A stretch of DNA of 64,000 bases from an uncultured Flavobacteriales bacterium (GCA_946479285.1 CAMLFH010000009.1:1-64000), one strand, 5' to 3'. Shown: positions 43,552-54,897, counted from the first letter of the stretch. Notes: generated by a model not told the origin, from the letters alone. Program-made: numbers and translations.

Positions 43552-46056
43552 TTACTTCTTTTTAGCAGCCGCTTTCTTTGCAGGGGCCTTCTTCTTTGCC
43601 GGTGCTTTCTTCTCGATCATTTCTTTCACTTTATCAAGAGTAAGAGCTGCAGCATCAACTGTACTTGCCAGTTCAATTTTTAGTTTGCCTTTCAGGATTA
43701 CTGTTTTCCCCCAGCGTGCTTTTTCAACACGGATTCCTTCTGATTTCCAGTCATGGATAACTTTGTCAATATCCTTCTGGATTTTCTCAGCAACCAATGT
43801 GTCGATATCTGCCTGTGTGAGGTTATCAAAATCGTATTTCTTGCTTACATTGATAAAGATCCCGTTCCATTTGATAAATGGTCCGAAACGGCCAACTCCT
43901 TTCTGGACAGGCAACCCTTCGTAAGTGCCGATCGGTGCATCTGCCTGCAGTTTGGAATCGATCAAAACCATTGCCTGATCCAGTGTAAAGCTCATCGGAT
44001 CATCTCCTTTTGCAAGGGAAATAAACTGATCCCCGAATTTCACATATGGTCCAAAACGACCAATGTTCACTTCTACAGACTGACCTTTGTATTCTCCCAA
44101 ACTTTTTGGCAGCTGGAATAAATCCAGGGCTTCCTGCAGGGTGATCGTGTGAATACTTTGAGAGCTCAGCAAAGACGCAAAACGCGGTTTATCACCATCT
44201 TCCTTCTCGTCACCGATCTGGATCATTGGTCCGAAACGCCCGATACGTGCAATGATCTTTTTATTGGATTCCGGATCAATTCCCAACTCACGCTCACCGG
44301 TAGCGCGGTCAGAATTTTCCAGTGTATCTTCAACATTATGGTGGAACGGTTTGTAGAACGAACTCAACATGTCCGTCCACTCCATTTTTCCACGTGCAAT
44401 CTCATCGAATTGCTCTTCCACTTCAGCAGTGAAATGGTAATCCATGATCCCGCCGAAATGATCCACCAGGAAATCGGTAACTACCATCCCTATATCTGTA
44501 GGGAACAATTTATTCTTTTCCTTACCGGTAACTTCCTTCTTTGTCTGCTTCGCGATATCGGAACCTTTCAATTCCAACACCTGGTAAGCGCGCTCTTCTC
44601 CATCACGCTCCTGTTTCTCCACATATCCGCGTTTCTGGATGGTCGAAATCGTTGGGGCATAAGTGGAAGGACGACCGATTCCCAATTCTTCCAGTTTCTT
44701 TACCAGGGAAGCTTCTACATAACGCGCCGAAGGTCTTGTAAATCGTTGAGTTGCACGAATAAAATCACGGTTCAGTGTTTCTCCAACCTGAACAGCCGGA
44801 AGTAATCCTTCTGTTTCACTGTCGTTTTCTTCGTCATCCAGGTTTGTTTCCAAATACACTTTCAGGAAACCGTCAAATTTGATGACTTCTCCTTTTGCCT
44901 GGAAAACTTCCGCCAGCTTTTGGTCACCGATAGAAATCGTGGTTCTTTCCAATTCTGCATGACTCATTTGAGAAGCAATGGCACGTTTCCAGATCAAATC
45001 ATACAAACGCACTTCATCTCTTTCACCATAGCTTAGGGCATGCATGGCAAAATTCGTAGGACGGATAGCTTCGTGAGCTTCCTGTGCATTCGAATTCTTA
45101 TTGGTGTATTTAGTTGGATGCGAATATTCTTTTCCGTAAGCCGAGAAGATTTCATTTTTCGCACCTGTCATTGCCGTTTCCGATAAATTCACGGAATCAG
45201 TTCTCATGTAAGTAATGTGCCCGGCTTCATACAATCTTTGTGCAACCTGCATGGTTTTTGAAACAGAAAATCCCAATTTCAAGGAAGCTTCCTGCTGCAA
45301 CGTAGAAGTGGTGAACGGAGATGCCGGAGTTTTCTTAGCTGGTTTTTGTTGTACATCCAATACTTTGAAATCCACTTTCGCACAGTTTTCCAGGAATGTA
45401 TTTACTTCCGTATCTGATCCAAAATGCTTGGAAACCTCAGCTTTGATGCGTTCTTTTCCTTTCAGAAATTCACCTGTAACACGGAAATAACTTTCTGCAT
45501 GGAAATTCTGGATTTCTTTCTCGCGCTCAACGATCAATCGCACAGCAACCGATTGAACACGACCTGCAGACAAACTTGGCCTTACTTTTTTCCATAAAAC
45601 CGGAGAAAGTTCGAAACCAACCAAACGGTCCAATACGCGTCTGGCCTGCTGTGCATCTACCAAGGGTTTATTAATTTGACGCGGATTCTCAATTGCTTTT
45701 AAGATCGCACCTTTTGTAATTTCGTTAAAAGTGATTCGTTTGGTGTCTTTTTTTTCAAGACCTAATGTCTCGTATAAATGCCATGAAATAGCTTCTCCCT
45801 CGCGGTCCTCATCGGTAGCGAGCCAAACCACATCGGATTCTTTCGCTAATTTCTTCAATTCGGCTACGAGGGCTTTCTTATCCGCACTAACCTCATATTC
45901 AGGGGCAAAGTTGTTCTCTACATCGATTGCTAATCCTTTCGAAGCCAAATCGCGCACATGTCCAAAACTTGATTTTACAGTAAAGTCTTTTCCCAAATAT
46001 CCTTCAATGGTTTTTGCCTTTGCAGGTGACTCAACTATTACTAAATTCTTACTCAT
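43552..46056 (-). CDS. topA: type I DNA topoisomerase
   Basis: This 834-residue type IA topoisomerase relaxes negative supercoils. The Toprim domain begins LVIVESPAKAKTIEGYLG at residue 4 and has the DEDREGEAI acidic motif near residue 90. The active-site tyrosine is in GHITYMRTDSVNLS (about 295-310). The C-terminal half has repeated topoisomerase C-domain modules (GRFGPMIQIG, GRFGPYVKFG, GRFGPFIKWN) in place of zinc fingers, then a lysine/alanine-rich tail (about 815-834) that probably binds DNA. The ATG at 46056 is the family start; the longer frame runs into the promoter. Confidence 0.95.
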   Translation of the reverse strand: MSKNLVIVESPAKAKTIEGYLGKDFTVKSSFGHVRDLASKGLAIDVENNFAPEYEVSADKKALVAELKKLAKESDVVWLATDEDREGEAISWHLYETLGLEKKDTKRITFNEITKGAILKAIENPRQINKPLVDAQQARRVLDRLVGFELSPVLWKKVRPSLSAGRVQSVAVRLIVEREKEIQNFHAESYFRVTGEFLKGKERIKAEVSKHFGSDTEVNTFLENCAKVDFKVLDVQQKPAKKTPASPFTTSTLQQEASLKLGFSVSKTMQVAQRLYEAGHITYMRTDSVNLSETAMTGAKNEIFSAYGKEYSHPTKYTNKNSNAQEAHEAIRPTNFAMHALSYGERDEVRLYDLIWKRAIASQMSHAELERTTISIGDQKLAEVFQAKGEVIKFDGFLKVYLETNLDDEENDSETEGLLPAVQVGETLNRDFIRATQRFTRPSARYVEASLVKKLEELGIGRPSTYAPTISTIQKRGYVEKQERDGEERAYQVLELKGSDIAKQTKKEVTGKEKNKLFPTDIGMVVTDFLVDHFGGIMDYHFTAEVEEQFDEIARGKMEWTDMLSSFYKPFHHNVEDTLENSDRATGERELGIDPESNKKIIARIGRFGPMIQIGDEKEDGDKPRFASLLSSQSIHTITLQEALDLFQLPKSLGEYKGQSVEVNIGRFGPYVKFGDQFISLAKGDDPMSFTLDQAMVLIDSKLQADAPIGTYEGLPVQKGVGRFGPFIKWNGIFINVSKKYDFDNLTQADIDTLVAEKIQKDIDKVIHDWKSEGIRVEKARWGKTVILKGKLKIELASTVDAAALTLDKVKEMIEKKAPAKKKAPAKKAAAKKK

Positions 46057-46097
46057 GCTAACTAAATTTTCGGCTCGAAACGATTCGAATCGGTGCA

Positions 46098-46129
46098 CAA
46101 ATATAAATGGATTTAAAAACAAATAACAA
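46098..46129 (-). promoter_or_regulatory. promoter (TTG-N21-TATATTTG) for topA
   Basis: The -7 element is at 46098-46105 and a TTG at 46127-46129. The leader before the ATG is about 40 nt. Confidence 0.55.
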
Positions 46130-46256
46130 GCTATTAAGGATCGAAAAAAATACGGCTCCTTATTTAAACTATAGTTTAGATTTTTTTCAAATCCAAAATT
46201 TCACCGAAAAATCATCCCTCTTTTCTAAAAAATTAACATAGAAGAAGCCATGACAT

Positions 46257-46287
46257 TTTGACATGTCTGTCCGAAAACCTATTTTTG
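46257..46287 (+). promoter_or_regulatory. promoter (TTTG-N19-TATTTTTG) for the miaB operon
   Basis: It is the best-formed promoter in the window: TTTG at 46257-46260, then 19 nt, then TATTTTTG at 46280-46287. It ends 18 nt before the miaB ATG. Confidence 0.75.
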
Positions 46288-46305
46288 CACACTTAAAATT
46301 CAAGC

Positions 46306-47745
46306 ATGTTAGAGAATCACGGTTTAAATAAAGTTATTGACGAGGGCAGACAAGGAGAAGCTACCATTTTAGAAGGCGGAACCGGCTCCAAAAAACTTTA
46401 TGTGGAAAGTTATGGTTGTCAAATGAATTTCAGTGATAGTGAAGTTGTAGCTTCGATCATGACGAAAGAAGGTTACACCACTACCCGAAACATAGACGAA
46501 GCTGATGTGGTTCTCATCAACACCTGTTCCATTCGCGAGAATGCGGAAACACGTGTTCGAAACCGACTGACAGAATTTAAAAAGCGAAAAGCAGACCAGC
46601 CAAACTTAGTGGTTGGAATTTTGGGCTGTATGGCCGAACGTTTGAAACAAGCTTTGTTGGAAGAAGAACAATTGGTTGATTTGGTTGCCGGTCCGGATGC
46701 TTACCGCGACCTTCCGAATTTGATTGATGAAGTTGGAACCGGTCAGCGTGCAGTGAACGTATTGCTTTCCCGTGAGGAAACGTATGCAGATATTTCTCCT
46801 GTGAGAATGGACCAGGGCGGAGTAAGCGCTTTTGTGACGATCACTCGTGGTTGCGACAACATGTGTTCTTTCTGCGTAGTTCCTTTTACAAGAGGACGTG
46901 AGCGTTCAAGAGATCCGCAAACAATTGTGCAGGAATGTAAAGACCTTTTCGCTAACGGATACCGTGAAGTGACATTATTAGGTCAGAACGTAGACAGCTA
47001 CCGTTGGAATATGAGCAGCAAAGGGGTTATCAAGGATGAATCGATCCCAACTACCAATTTTGCGCAATTGATGGAGATGGTTGCATTGATCCACCCGGAT
47101 TTACGCATTCGATTCTCCACTTCTCACCCGAAAGACATGACGGACGACGTATTGGAGATGATGGCGAAACACGAAAATATTTGTCCATATATTCATTTAC
47201 CGGTTCAATCCGGGAACTCAAATGTTCTGGAACGCATGAATCGCGGGTATTCCCGTGAGTGGTATTTGGACCGCATTGCTGCAATCAAACGCATTATTCC
47301 TGATTGTGCGATTTCAACAGATATCATTACCGGATTCTGTGGAGAAACAGACGAAGAACACAACGAAACCGTTTCTTTGATGAAGCAAGTCGGATATGAC
47401 TTTGCTTACATGTTCAAATATTCCGAGAGACCGAAAACATTGGCTGAACGTAAGTTCACGGATGATATTCCGGAAGATGTAAAAGGAAAACGCCTCGAAG
47501 AAATCATCGCTTTACAGTTGGAAAACTCAGCTGCATCCCATAAAAACCAGCTTGGGAAAATTGCCAAAGTTCTGGTAGAAGGTCCATCCAAAAGATCATC
47601 TGAGCATTTGTGCGGTAGAGACGGAAGAAATTCCATGGTGGTATTCCCGAAAGGAAATGCTAAGAAAGGCGAATACGTATTGGTTAAAATCACCGACTGC
47701 ACTTCAGCAACGTTGATGGGCGAATTAGTGAATCACGCTAACTAA
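46306..47745 (+). CDS. miaB: tRNA-2-methylthio-N6-dimethylallyladenosine synthase
   Basis: This 479-residue radical SAM enzyme adds a methylthio group to i6A37 of tRNA. The N-terminal MTTase domain has three cluster cysteines (Cys38 in YGCQMN, Cys74 in NTCSIRE, Cys108 in LGCMAER). The radical SAM cluster is Cys183-x3-Cys187-x2-Cys190 ([10 protein letters not shown]). A C-terminal TRAM domain ([19 protein letters not shown]) binds tRNA. An extra 25 or so residues precede the usual start. It begins a plus-strand series with the sigma54 activator 6 nt downstream. Confidence 0.96.
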   Translation: MLENHGLNKVIDEGRQGEATILEGGTGSKKLYVESYGCQMNFSDSEVVASIMTKEGYTTTRNIDEADVVLINTCSIRENAETRVRNRLTEFKKRKADQPNLVVGILGCMAERLKQALLEEEQLVDLVAGPDAYRDLPNLIDEVGTGQRAVNVLLSREETYADISPVRMDQGGVSAFVTITRGCDNMCSFCVVPFTRGRERSRDPQTIVQECKDLFANGYREVTLLGQNVDSYRWNMSSKGVIKDESIPTTNFAQLMEMVALIHPDLRIRFSTSHPKDMTDDVLEMMAKHENICPYIHLPVQSGNSNVLERMNRGYSREWYLDRIAAIKRIIPDCAISTDIITGFCGETDEEHNETVSLMKQVGYDFAYMFKYSERPKTLAERKFTDDIPEDVKGKRLEEIIALQLENSAASHKNQLGKIAKVLVEGPSKRSSEHLCGRDGRNSMVVFPKGNAKKGEYVLVKITDCTSATLMGELVNHAN

Positions 47746-47751
47746 GAGTAA

Positions 47752-49014
47752 ATGAGCAATATGTCACTTCAACAAATCAAGCAGCGATTCGGGATCATTG
47801 GAAATGCCCCGCAATTGAATCGTGCCTTAGAAGTTGCTATGCAAGTGGCACCTACAGATATTTCGGTCCTGGTGACCGGGGAAAGCGGAACAGGTAAAGA
47901 AATCATTCCGCAGGTCATTCACCAGCTGAGCACCCGAAAGCACAACGAATACATTGCCGTAAACTGCGGAGCAATCCCGGAAGGAACAATCGATTCTGAG
48001 TTATTTGGTCACGAAAAAGGATCTTTTACCGGAGCAACCGGAAGCCGTCAGGGTTATTTTGAAGTGGCAGACGGCGGAACAATCTTCCTGGATGAAGTTG
48101 CCGAATTACCGATGCAGACACAGGTTCGCCTGCTGCGCGTATTGGAAACCGGTGAATTCATTCGTGTTGGTTCTTCGAAAGTGATCAAAACGAATGTACG
48201 CGTTGTTGCAGCTACCAATGAAAACATGCAGCGAGCTATCCAATCCGGGAAGTTCCGGGAAGATTTATTATACCGTTTAAGCACCGTTCCTATTCCGCTT
48301 CCGCCTTTGCGCCAGCGGCAAGAAGATATTTATTTATTGTTTCGCAAGTTTGCCAGCGATTTTGCGGAGAAATACCGTATGCCGGCAGTGAAATTAACCG
48401 GAGATGCCGTAGAATTATTGAATGTGTATCATTGGCCGGGAAATATCCGCCAGTTGAAAAACCTGGTAGAGCAAATTTCTGTGATTGAACAGGAACGCGA
48501 TATTGACGGACCAAGATTAGAATCTTATTTACCGCAGCCGGAAGAATTTTTTCCAGCAGTTGTAGGAGCGCAAGAAACCAAGATCGACGAACGTGAATTG
48601 ATGTACAAATTCCTCTTCGACATGAAGAACGATTTGAACGAATTGAAAAAACTAGTGGTTGAATTATTGAACAACCAGGGCGATTTCAGTTTATCGAATG
48701 ATCAGGCAGCGGTTGTCAGCAGGTTATATAGCGACATTAATTTAGGTGAACAGCGCATGCTTCCATCTGCACCGATGAAAACCGAAACCGTGAAACCAGT
48801 TGTTTACGATGCGGACAACTACCGGGATGAAACGGAAGACGTTGAAATTCACGAAGAAGTCCAGGAGTCTTTGTCGTTGGAGGACCGTGAAAAAGAACTG
48901 ATCCAAAAAGCCCTTGACAAACACCGCGGAAGAAGAAAATACGCTGCGGAGGAATTGGGAATTTCGGAACGAACTTTGTATCGCAAGATCAAAGAATACG
49001 ATATCCAGGGATGA
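47752..49014 (+). CDS. sigma54-dependent transcriptional activator without receiver domain
   Basis: This 420-residue AAA+ activator has Walker A GESGTGKE (43-50) and the sigma54-contact loop GSFTGA (90-95, usually GAFTGA). Walker B is [11 protein letters not shown], and a C-terminal Fis-type helix-turn-helix ends the chain ([22 protein letters not shown]). No receiver, GAF or PAS domain precedes the ATPase, so its control is not phosphorylation by a local kinase. A linker of about 130 residues (about 255-385) is acidic and unrecognised. It overlaps the downstream LptE-type gene by 4 nt (ATGA), a linkage that ties it to envelope genes. Confidence 0.9.
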   Translation: MSNMSLQQIKQRFGIIGNAPQLNRALEVAMQVAPTDISVLVTGESGTGKEIIPQVIHQLSTRKHNEYIAVNCGAIPEGTIDSELFGHEKGSFTGATGSRQGYFEVADGGTIFLDEVAELPMQTQVRLLRVLETGEFIRVGSSKVIKTNVRVVAATNENMQRAIQSGKFREDLLYRLSTVPIPLPPLRQRQEDIYLLFRKFASDFAEKYRMPAVKLTGDAVELLNVYHWPGNIRQLKNLVEQISVIEQERDIDGPRLESYLPQPEEFFPAVVGAQETKIDERELMYKFLFDMKNDLNELKKLVVELLNNQGDFSLSNDQAAVVSRLYSDINLGEQRMLPSAPMKTETVKPVVYDADNYRDETEDVEIHEEVQESLSLEDREKELIQKALDKHRGRRKYAAEELGISERTLYRKIKEYDIQG

Positions 49015-49523
49015 AAAAACTAGCGATCGCACTTATTTTATTGGCAGGACTGAGCAGCTGCTGGCCGAAATCCCTTCTAAACCCGGTAGATGTTTCGACT
49101 CCCGAGGAATGGAAGAAATTCTTCGTTACTCCTTTGGAATTAAACGCAGCTACTGCCCCGTCCAATTATCCGGCAAACCTATCCGAAGCCATGCGGAGCG
49201 GCATTCAAAGCAATACGCGTTTGAAACTCGCTTCCACTTTAGATGAGGCCCAGGTAAAGATCAGCGGAATCGTTTCCGGATACAACACCTCACCTATTGC
49301 AATCCAGCAGGGAGATTTAGCGGCAAAGAACCGTTTAACGGTTTCAGTTAATTTCACTATACTTACACCAACAAAAGGTTTGGAGAAAATGGAGTTTACA
49401 AGCTCCCGTTTCGCCGATTACGAATCCAACGAACAATTGGTAGATGTGGAAACCCGTTTATTGGAAGCCATTAATCAACAGGTTGTTCAGGATGTAGTGA
49501 ATAAATTATTATCGAACTGGTAA
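49011..49523 (+). CDS. LptE-like LPS-assembly lipoprotein
   Basis: This 170-residue protein has a signal peptide and lipobox (LSSC, Cys17). The body, with [33 protein letters not shown] and [17 protein letters not shown], looks like the LptE/LPS-assembly lipoprotein family, which plugs the LptD barrel that delivers lipopolysaccharide to the cell surface. LptD is not in this window. It starts inside the stop of the sigma54 activator gene and overlaps the next gene by one base, so all are probably coexpressed. Confidence 0.78.
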   Translation: MKKLAIALILLAGLSSCWPKSLLNPVDVSTPEEWKKFFVTPLELNAATAPSNYPANLSEAMRSGIQSNTRLKLASTLDEAQVKISGIVSGYNTSPIAIQQGDLAAKNRLTVSVNFTILTPTKGLEKMEFTSSRFADYESNEQLVDVETRLLEAINQQVVQDVVNKLLSNW

Positions 49524-50587
49524 TGCTGAATACAGAACAAATAGCTGAATTTATCCTGCGTCCGGAGCTCATGCGTTCCGAAGACGTGGAAGTATTGCGC
49601 GAATTGTCTGAAAAGCATCCGTATTCATCGGTTTATTCCTTATTATATCTACAAGGTGTTTCGAGGTTTCAATCCGTTCATTTGGACGAAGTCCTTCCGA
49701 AACAGGCTTACAAGTTATCCGATCGTGCGCGTTTGTTTCATTTGCTGCATGGCGCGTTTGAATCCATGGCAGACTTACAGTCGCCACAAATTGAACCAGT
49801 AGCAGATCAGTCGCGACTGATCGCTACCGCAATCACCGAACCAGAAGAAATTTCAGTTATTCAGGATAGAGACCCAATTGTTTTTGAGGAAACAACACCT
49901 GTTTTGGAAAACGTTCCGGATAACGAACCAGTAGACGATCAGTCACGACTGATCGCTGCTGAAACGACCGAAATAGAAGAAATTTCCGAAATAAATAACG
50001 AACCGATTATCGAGAAAGACATTTTCGATTTTGAAACGGTTGCCGCGACATTATCACAGGACTATTTGGCGCAGAATGAATCTGACGCAAACGAACCGGC
50101 AGCCGATCAATCCCAACTGATCGCTGCTACAGTTCCCGAAGAAATAGAAGAACCCTATATTGAACCGCACGCGGTTGAAGAAAAAGCAACGATTGATCCA
50201 ATTCAGCCAGATTCAAAACGTTCGTTCACGAGCTGGTTGAAAGCAGGAGATCATTCGGAAGAGGTTTCAGTTCCAAAACCGGAACCTAAGGCAGACGAGC
50301 AATCAGAACCCAAATCAACTCAGCAGGAAATCATCGATAAGTTTATTGAAAAGAGTCCAACAATGCCCAAACCGAAGACTGAATTTTATTCTCCTTCGAA
50401 GAAAGCAAAAGAAAGTTTGGATGATGAGCGGATTCCGGTGTCGGAAACTTTGGCAAAAATATATGCCGCACAGGGAAATTTTCCAAAAGCAATTCATGTT
50501 TATCATCAATTAAGTTTGGCATTTCCAGAAAAAAAGAGTTTATTTGCACTCCAAATTGAAGAATTAAAGAAAAAAATTACCTCATAA
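49523..50587 (+). CDS. unrecognised protein with in-frame palindromic repeats and a C-terminal helix-turn-helix (TPR-like) segment
   Basis: This 354-residue protein has no signal peptide. The N-terminal 90 residues are helical (LNTEQIAEFILRPELM...). The middle contains three imperfect units of the form EP-x2-DQSRLIA followed by an acidic stretch (near residues 91, 135 and 191). The C-terminus has a TPR-like pair, with SETLAKIYAAQGNFPKAI near residue 312 followed by AFPEKKS. The gene sits between LptE-type and secG genes with 1-nt overlaps on both sides (TAATG). I do not recognise the whole; the C-terminal segment resembles tetratricopeptide proteins seen at this place in related genomes. Confidence 0.75.
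   Translation: MLNTEQIAEFILRPELMRSEDVEVLRELSEKHPYSSVYSLLYLQGVSRFQSVHLDEVLPKQAYKLSDRARLFHLLHGAFESMADLQSPQIEPVADQSRLIATAITEPEEISVIQDRDPIVFEETTPVLENVPDNEPVDDQSRLIAAETTEIEEISEINNEPIIEKDIFDFETVAATLSQDYLAQNESDANEPAADQSQLIAATVPEEIEEPYIEPHAVEEKATIDPIQPDSKRSFTSWLKAGDHSEEVSVPKPEPKADEQSEPKSTQQEIIDKFIEKSPTMPKPKTEFYSPSKKAKESLDDERIPVSETLAKIYAAQGNFPKAIHVYHQLSLAFPEKKSLFALQIEELKKKITS
49793..50155 (+). repeat. three in-frame palindromic repeat units
   Basis: The cores are at 49805-49822 (GATCAGTCGCGACTGATC, perfect palindrome), 49937-49954 (one base differs from the first) and 50105-50122 (more changed). Each is preceded by GAACC and followed by similar DNA for about 60 nt. They code for DQSRLIA, DQSRLIA and DQSQLIA. 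Confidence 0.85.
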
Positions 50588-50925
50588 TGATAGCATTAAT
50601 TTCAATATTACTAGTATTAGCAAGCGTTTTATTAATCGTAGTTGTATTTGTTCAGAATCCAAAAGGAGGAGGTTTATCTTCCGATTTCGGTGCTGCACAG
50701 CAATTGGGTGGTGTACAACGTACCAACGATTTCATTGAGAAAGCAACCTGGACTCTTGCGGCAGTAATCTTAGTAGCAAGTATCGGTTTGACAAGTATGA
50801 TGAAACCTGCAAAAGCGAAAGCTGATCCTAAGAAAGAGCAACCTGGTACTCCGGGAACACAAGGGCAAGGAGGAACAGCTCCGGCAGGTGGCACAGCTCC
50901 GGCAGGCGGCAATGCTCCACAATAA
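50587..50925 (+). CDS. secG: preprotein translocase subunit SecG
   Basis: This 112-residue membrane protein has two helices (about residues 1-20 and 55-73) around the conserved FVQNPKGGGLSSDFG loop. SecG stabilises the SecYEG channel. The tail is unusually rich in Gly, Pro and Ala, with TAPAGG twice, and is not conserved in the family. Its ATG shares a base with the upstream stop. A strong terminator follows. Confidence 0.93.
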   Translation: MIALISILLVLASVLLIVVVFVQNPKGGGLSSDFGAAQQLGGVQRTNDFIEKATWTLAAVILVASIGLTSMMKPAKAKADPKKEQPGTPGTQGQGGTAPAGGTAPAGGNAPQ

Positions 50926-50946
50926 GATTTAAAAGACTCATTTTAG

Positions 50947-50979
50947 AATGTCAGTATGTCAGCATACTGACATTTTTTT
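50947..50979 (+). terminator. rho-independent terminator after secG
   Basis: It is a perfect 12-bp stem (50947-50958 with 50963-50974), a 4-nt loop, then a T-run. It separates the miaB to secG series from groES. Confidence 0.93.
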
Positions 50980-51079
50980 GTTTATAAGCCTTCCTAAGAT
51001 GAAAATTTGACACCATTTAAACGAATGGCACAATCTTAGCCGAAAGGAATTGTCAAATTTTACTTAATAGAATATACAT

Positions 51080-51358
51080 ATGTCAACAACATTTAAGCCA
51101 TTAGCAGACAGAGTGCTAATTGAGCCTGCAGCGGCAGAGCAAGTAACGGCAAGTGGGATTATCATTCCTGACACAGCGAAAGAAAAACCATTAAAAGGAA
51201 CAGTGATCGCAGTTGGACCGGGTAAAAAAGACGAACCGATGGAAGTAAAAGTAGATAACGTGGTTATTTACGGTCAATACTCCGGTACAGAGATCAAGAT
51301 TGACGGAAAAGACTACCTGATCATGAAACAAAGTGATATTTACGGGATCATAGGGTAA
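51080..51358 (+). CDS. groES: co-chaperonin GroES
   Basis: This 92-residue protein is the lid of the GroEL folding chamber. Family motifs are FKPLADRVLIEPAAAEQ at the start, the mobile-loop region TASGIIIPDTAKEK (about residues 23-36) and GxVIAVGPGKK. The groEL gene follows by about 95 nt. No CIRCE operator is present upstream, so HrcA control is not supported. No -7 element was identified with confidence. Confidence 0.97.
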   Translation: MSTTFKPLADRVLIEPAAAEQVTASGIIIPDTAKEKPLKGTVIAVGPGKKDEPMEVKVDNVVIYGQYSGTEIKIDGKDYLIMKQSDIYGIIG

Positions 51359-51362
51359 TAGT

Positions 51363-51384
51363 TCACTTCGACTCCGTTCAGTGA
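51363..51384. repeat. dispersed TCGACTCCGCTCAG repeat, copy 3
   Basis: TCACT and AGTGA flank TCGACTCCGTTC. It occupies the spacer between groES and groEL, the third copy of the family also seen at 5591 and 5645. Confidence 0.65.
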
Positions 51385-51398
51385 CCTTATTAACCTGA

Positions 51399-53084
<1,686 letters not shown>

Positions 53085-53111
53085 TTATTCCAATCAGAAA
53101 CAATATTATTA

Positions 53112-53145
53112 TAGGGGCGGAAAATTTTCCGCCCCTACTGTTTTT
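53112..53145 (+). terminator. rho-independent terminator after groEL
   Basis: TAGGGGCGGAAAA pairs with TTTTCCGCCCCTA over 13 bp (53112-53137), followed by a T-rich tail. Confidence 0.9.
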
Positions 53146-53180
53146 ATAAAAACGATTACATTTGTTGCAATTATAGTTCT

Positions 53181-53294
53181 TCCGCCATGGCGGAGAGGGC
53201 TTTCCGATCCTCCTTCCCCTGACGCTTACGTTCAGGGATAGACAGGAACGACAATATATAGGGACGTAGTCATCGCAAGATGTACTACTGTCCC
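53181..53294. repeat. cluster of three inverted repeats (REP-like)
   Basis: Between groEL and the unrecognised gene lie TCCGCCATGGCGGA (53181-53194), CCCTGA...TCAGGG (53217-53237) and GGGACGTAGT...ACTACTGTCCC (53261-53294). The space has no open reading frame of note. The last one may end transcription of the minus-strand gene at 53297. Confidence 0.6.
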
Positions 53295-53296
53295 GT

Positions 53297-54742
53297 TTAT
53301 AAGGAAATTGATCCGGTTTTTAGGAACAGCTTTTCGATTTTCTCCTGGTTTCTGGCTTCCAAATGCTTGTTTATCGTTTCCATGTGTAAGAAGAAAACGG
53401 TGTTCCCCACTTTACGGAATTTCAGGATCCGGGTATGTGGAGTATTCTGCTGAATGGCTTCCGGCAAAGTCAACAACACCTTGCTTTCTTCCTGCGAAAA
53501 ATCGGTGATCGCAGGCAGACAAAACAGTTCAGAATCAGACATCACGAAGTTCTTGTTTAAATCCCATTTCAGCAGGCTATTGTCCCATTTTCTCAGTTTC
53601 AACTCCTCATCCATGATAAAAATGATCGAATCATCAGGAAGGCTGGTGCAAAACAATTTTTTTCCTGACAGATCCGGGAAAACACGCAGATTGGGGGTTT
53701 GGGATTTCTCCAGTTTGAATTCGGATGCCGGGAAATGCATCACAGTTTCTTTCACATCGTAGTCTTTATCTAATTGGAAACTGCGCGCATGAAAAGTGTA
53801 AAAATCCTTCATCTTCTCTGTCCAGCTCAACAGCCATCCATCATTCCCAAAAGTCAGACTAACTGATACTGCGCCTTTATTCGATTCTATAGTGGTTGAA
53901 TATACTTTCTGCTGCGAATAGTCTCTGAGGTTCACAGACCAGATATCGATCCCGGATTTACAATAATCCACCCCTTTGTAATCGCTGAGTGTAAGCGGTG
54001 GGGCATCTCTATCCTTAAAAGATGTTTTACTGATACTGAAAAGCAGTTCCTGCTTCGCGTTTATTCCGATGCATTTAAAATCAAAGTGGTCCAAAACTTC
54101 CTTCTTCTTTCCGTAAGCCGAATTGAACACATCAATCAACAGGTATTCGTAGGAAACAGAATAATCTTTCAAATTTACAATGCTCAATCTCAAATAAGTA
54201 TTGATTCCCTTCGGCTTGAAAGTATTTGGATGTGTATTGGCTGAAATGGCAAAATAGGTTTGATACAGGATCACTTTTCCTTCCAGCGTTGTAATGATTC
54301 CAGCATCCACATGATTGGAATTGTTCGAGTATTCATCCCACACGCTTTTCACTACATGCTCTTGTTTCTCCAGACGGATTGCTCTGTATTCGTTCTTCTT
54401 TCCTGGAAACATGCGCTCTACATGAATGATATTGTCTGCTAAGGTGTAACGAATATTGTTTTTCATGTCAAAAGCAGTACATCCGCTCATTTTCTGATCA
54501 TCGGCAGCTTCTTCTTCTACGATTTCCTGGATGAGGCTGCGATCCAAAACTCCCTGTTGACTGAACTTAAAGCGGTAATTTCCTTCACTCAATTGGAAAG
54601 ATCCGTCTTCGAAAATATGAGTTCCTATTTGATAGGGAGATTTGTCTTTGAAGTATTCGGAATTTTCTACCCATTGACTGGATTGCGCAAAAAGGCCGAA
54701 TGAGAAACAGAATGAGAATGAGAGCAAGACGAACAGCCGCAT
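53297..54742 (-). CDS. unrecognised secreted protein
   Basis: This 481-residue protein has a clear signal peptide (LFVLLSFSFCFSFGLFAQ, cleavage near residue 20). The rest is a mix of short strands and acidic patches, with EEEAADDQKMSGCTAFDM near residue 75 and a pair of blocks that each contain a W in a strand (SSQWVENSEYFKD near the start, ILKFRKVGNTVFFLH near the end). There is no membrane helix and no T9SS sorting domain. I do not recognise the family. It stands alone between groEL and the ferredoxin gene. Confidence 0.6.
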   Translation of the reverse strand: MRLFVLLSFSFCFSFGLFAQSSQWVENSEYFKDKSPYQIGTHIFEDGSFQLSEGNYRFKFSQQGVLDRSLIQEIVEEEAADDQKMSGCTAFDMKNNIRYTLADNIIHVERMFPGKKNEYRAIRLEKQEHVVKSVWDEYSNNSNHVDAGIITTLEGKVILYQTYFAISANTHPNTFKPKGINTYLRLSIVNLKDYSVSYEYLLIDVFNSAYGKKKEVLDHFDFKCIGINAKQELLFSISKTSFKDRDAPPLTLSDYKGVDYCKSGIDIWSVNLRDYSQQKVYSTTIESNKGAVSVSLTFGNDGWLLSWTEKMKDFYTFHARSFQLDKDYDVKETVMHFPASEFKLEKSQTPNLRVFPDLSGKKLFCTSLPDDSIIFIMDEELKLRKWDNSLLKWDLNKNFVMSDSELFCLPAITDFSQEESKVLLTLPEAIQQNTPHTRILKFRKVGNTVFFLHMETINKHLEARNQEKIEKLFLKTGSISL

Positions 54743-54876
54743 AGAACGAATTTAGTTTTATTAAAAATAATGCTTTTATAGGCACTATCCGGAATAGTTA
54801 ACGTTGGGAAAGCATAAAACGCTTGTTATTTCTTAAAATTTCTTTCCGGCATTTCATCCAAACTCACCTTAGTTAG

Positions 54877-54884
54877 TACCTTTG
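54877..54884 (+). promoter_or_regulatory. -7 promoter element (TACCTTTG) for the ferredoxin gene
   Basis: It matches TAnnTTTG and ends 13 nt before the ATG at 54898. Confidence 0.6.
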
Positions 54885-54897
54885 CAAAAAAATTGCC

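Noticed and set aside
43552..43620. Lys/Ala-rich repeats at the end of topA as a possible frameshift artefact
   Set aside because: The frame stays open to a normal stop, and such tails are common in bacterial DNA-binding proteins.
51101..51119. CIRCE-like sequence (TTAGCA...GAGTGCTAA) at the start of groES
   Set aside because: The right half matches CIRCE but the left half does not, the spacing is too short, and the site lies inside the groES coding sequence.
53085..53296. Possible small RNA gene or tRNA in the spacer after groEL
   Set aside because: Only inverted repeats were visible; no tRNA cloverleaf or conserved small RNA pattern could be made out.
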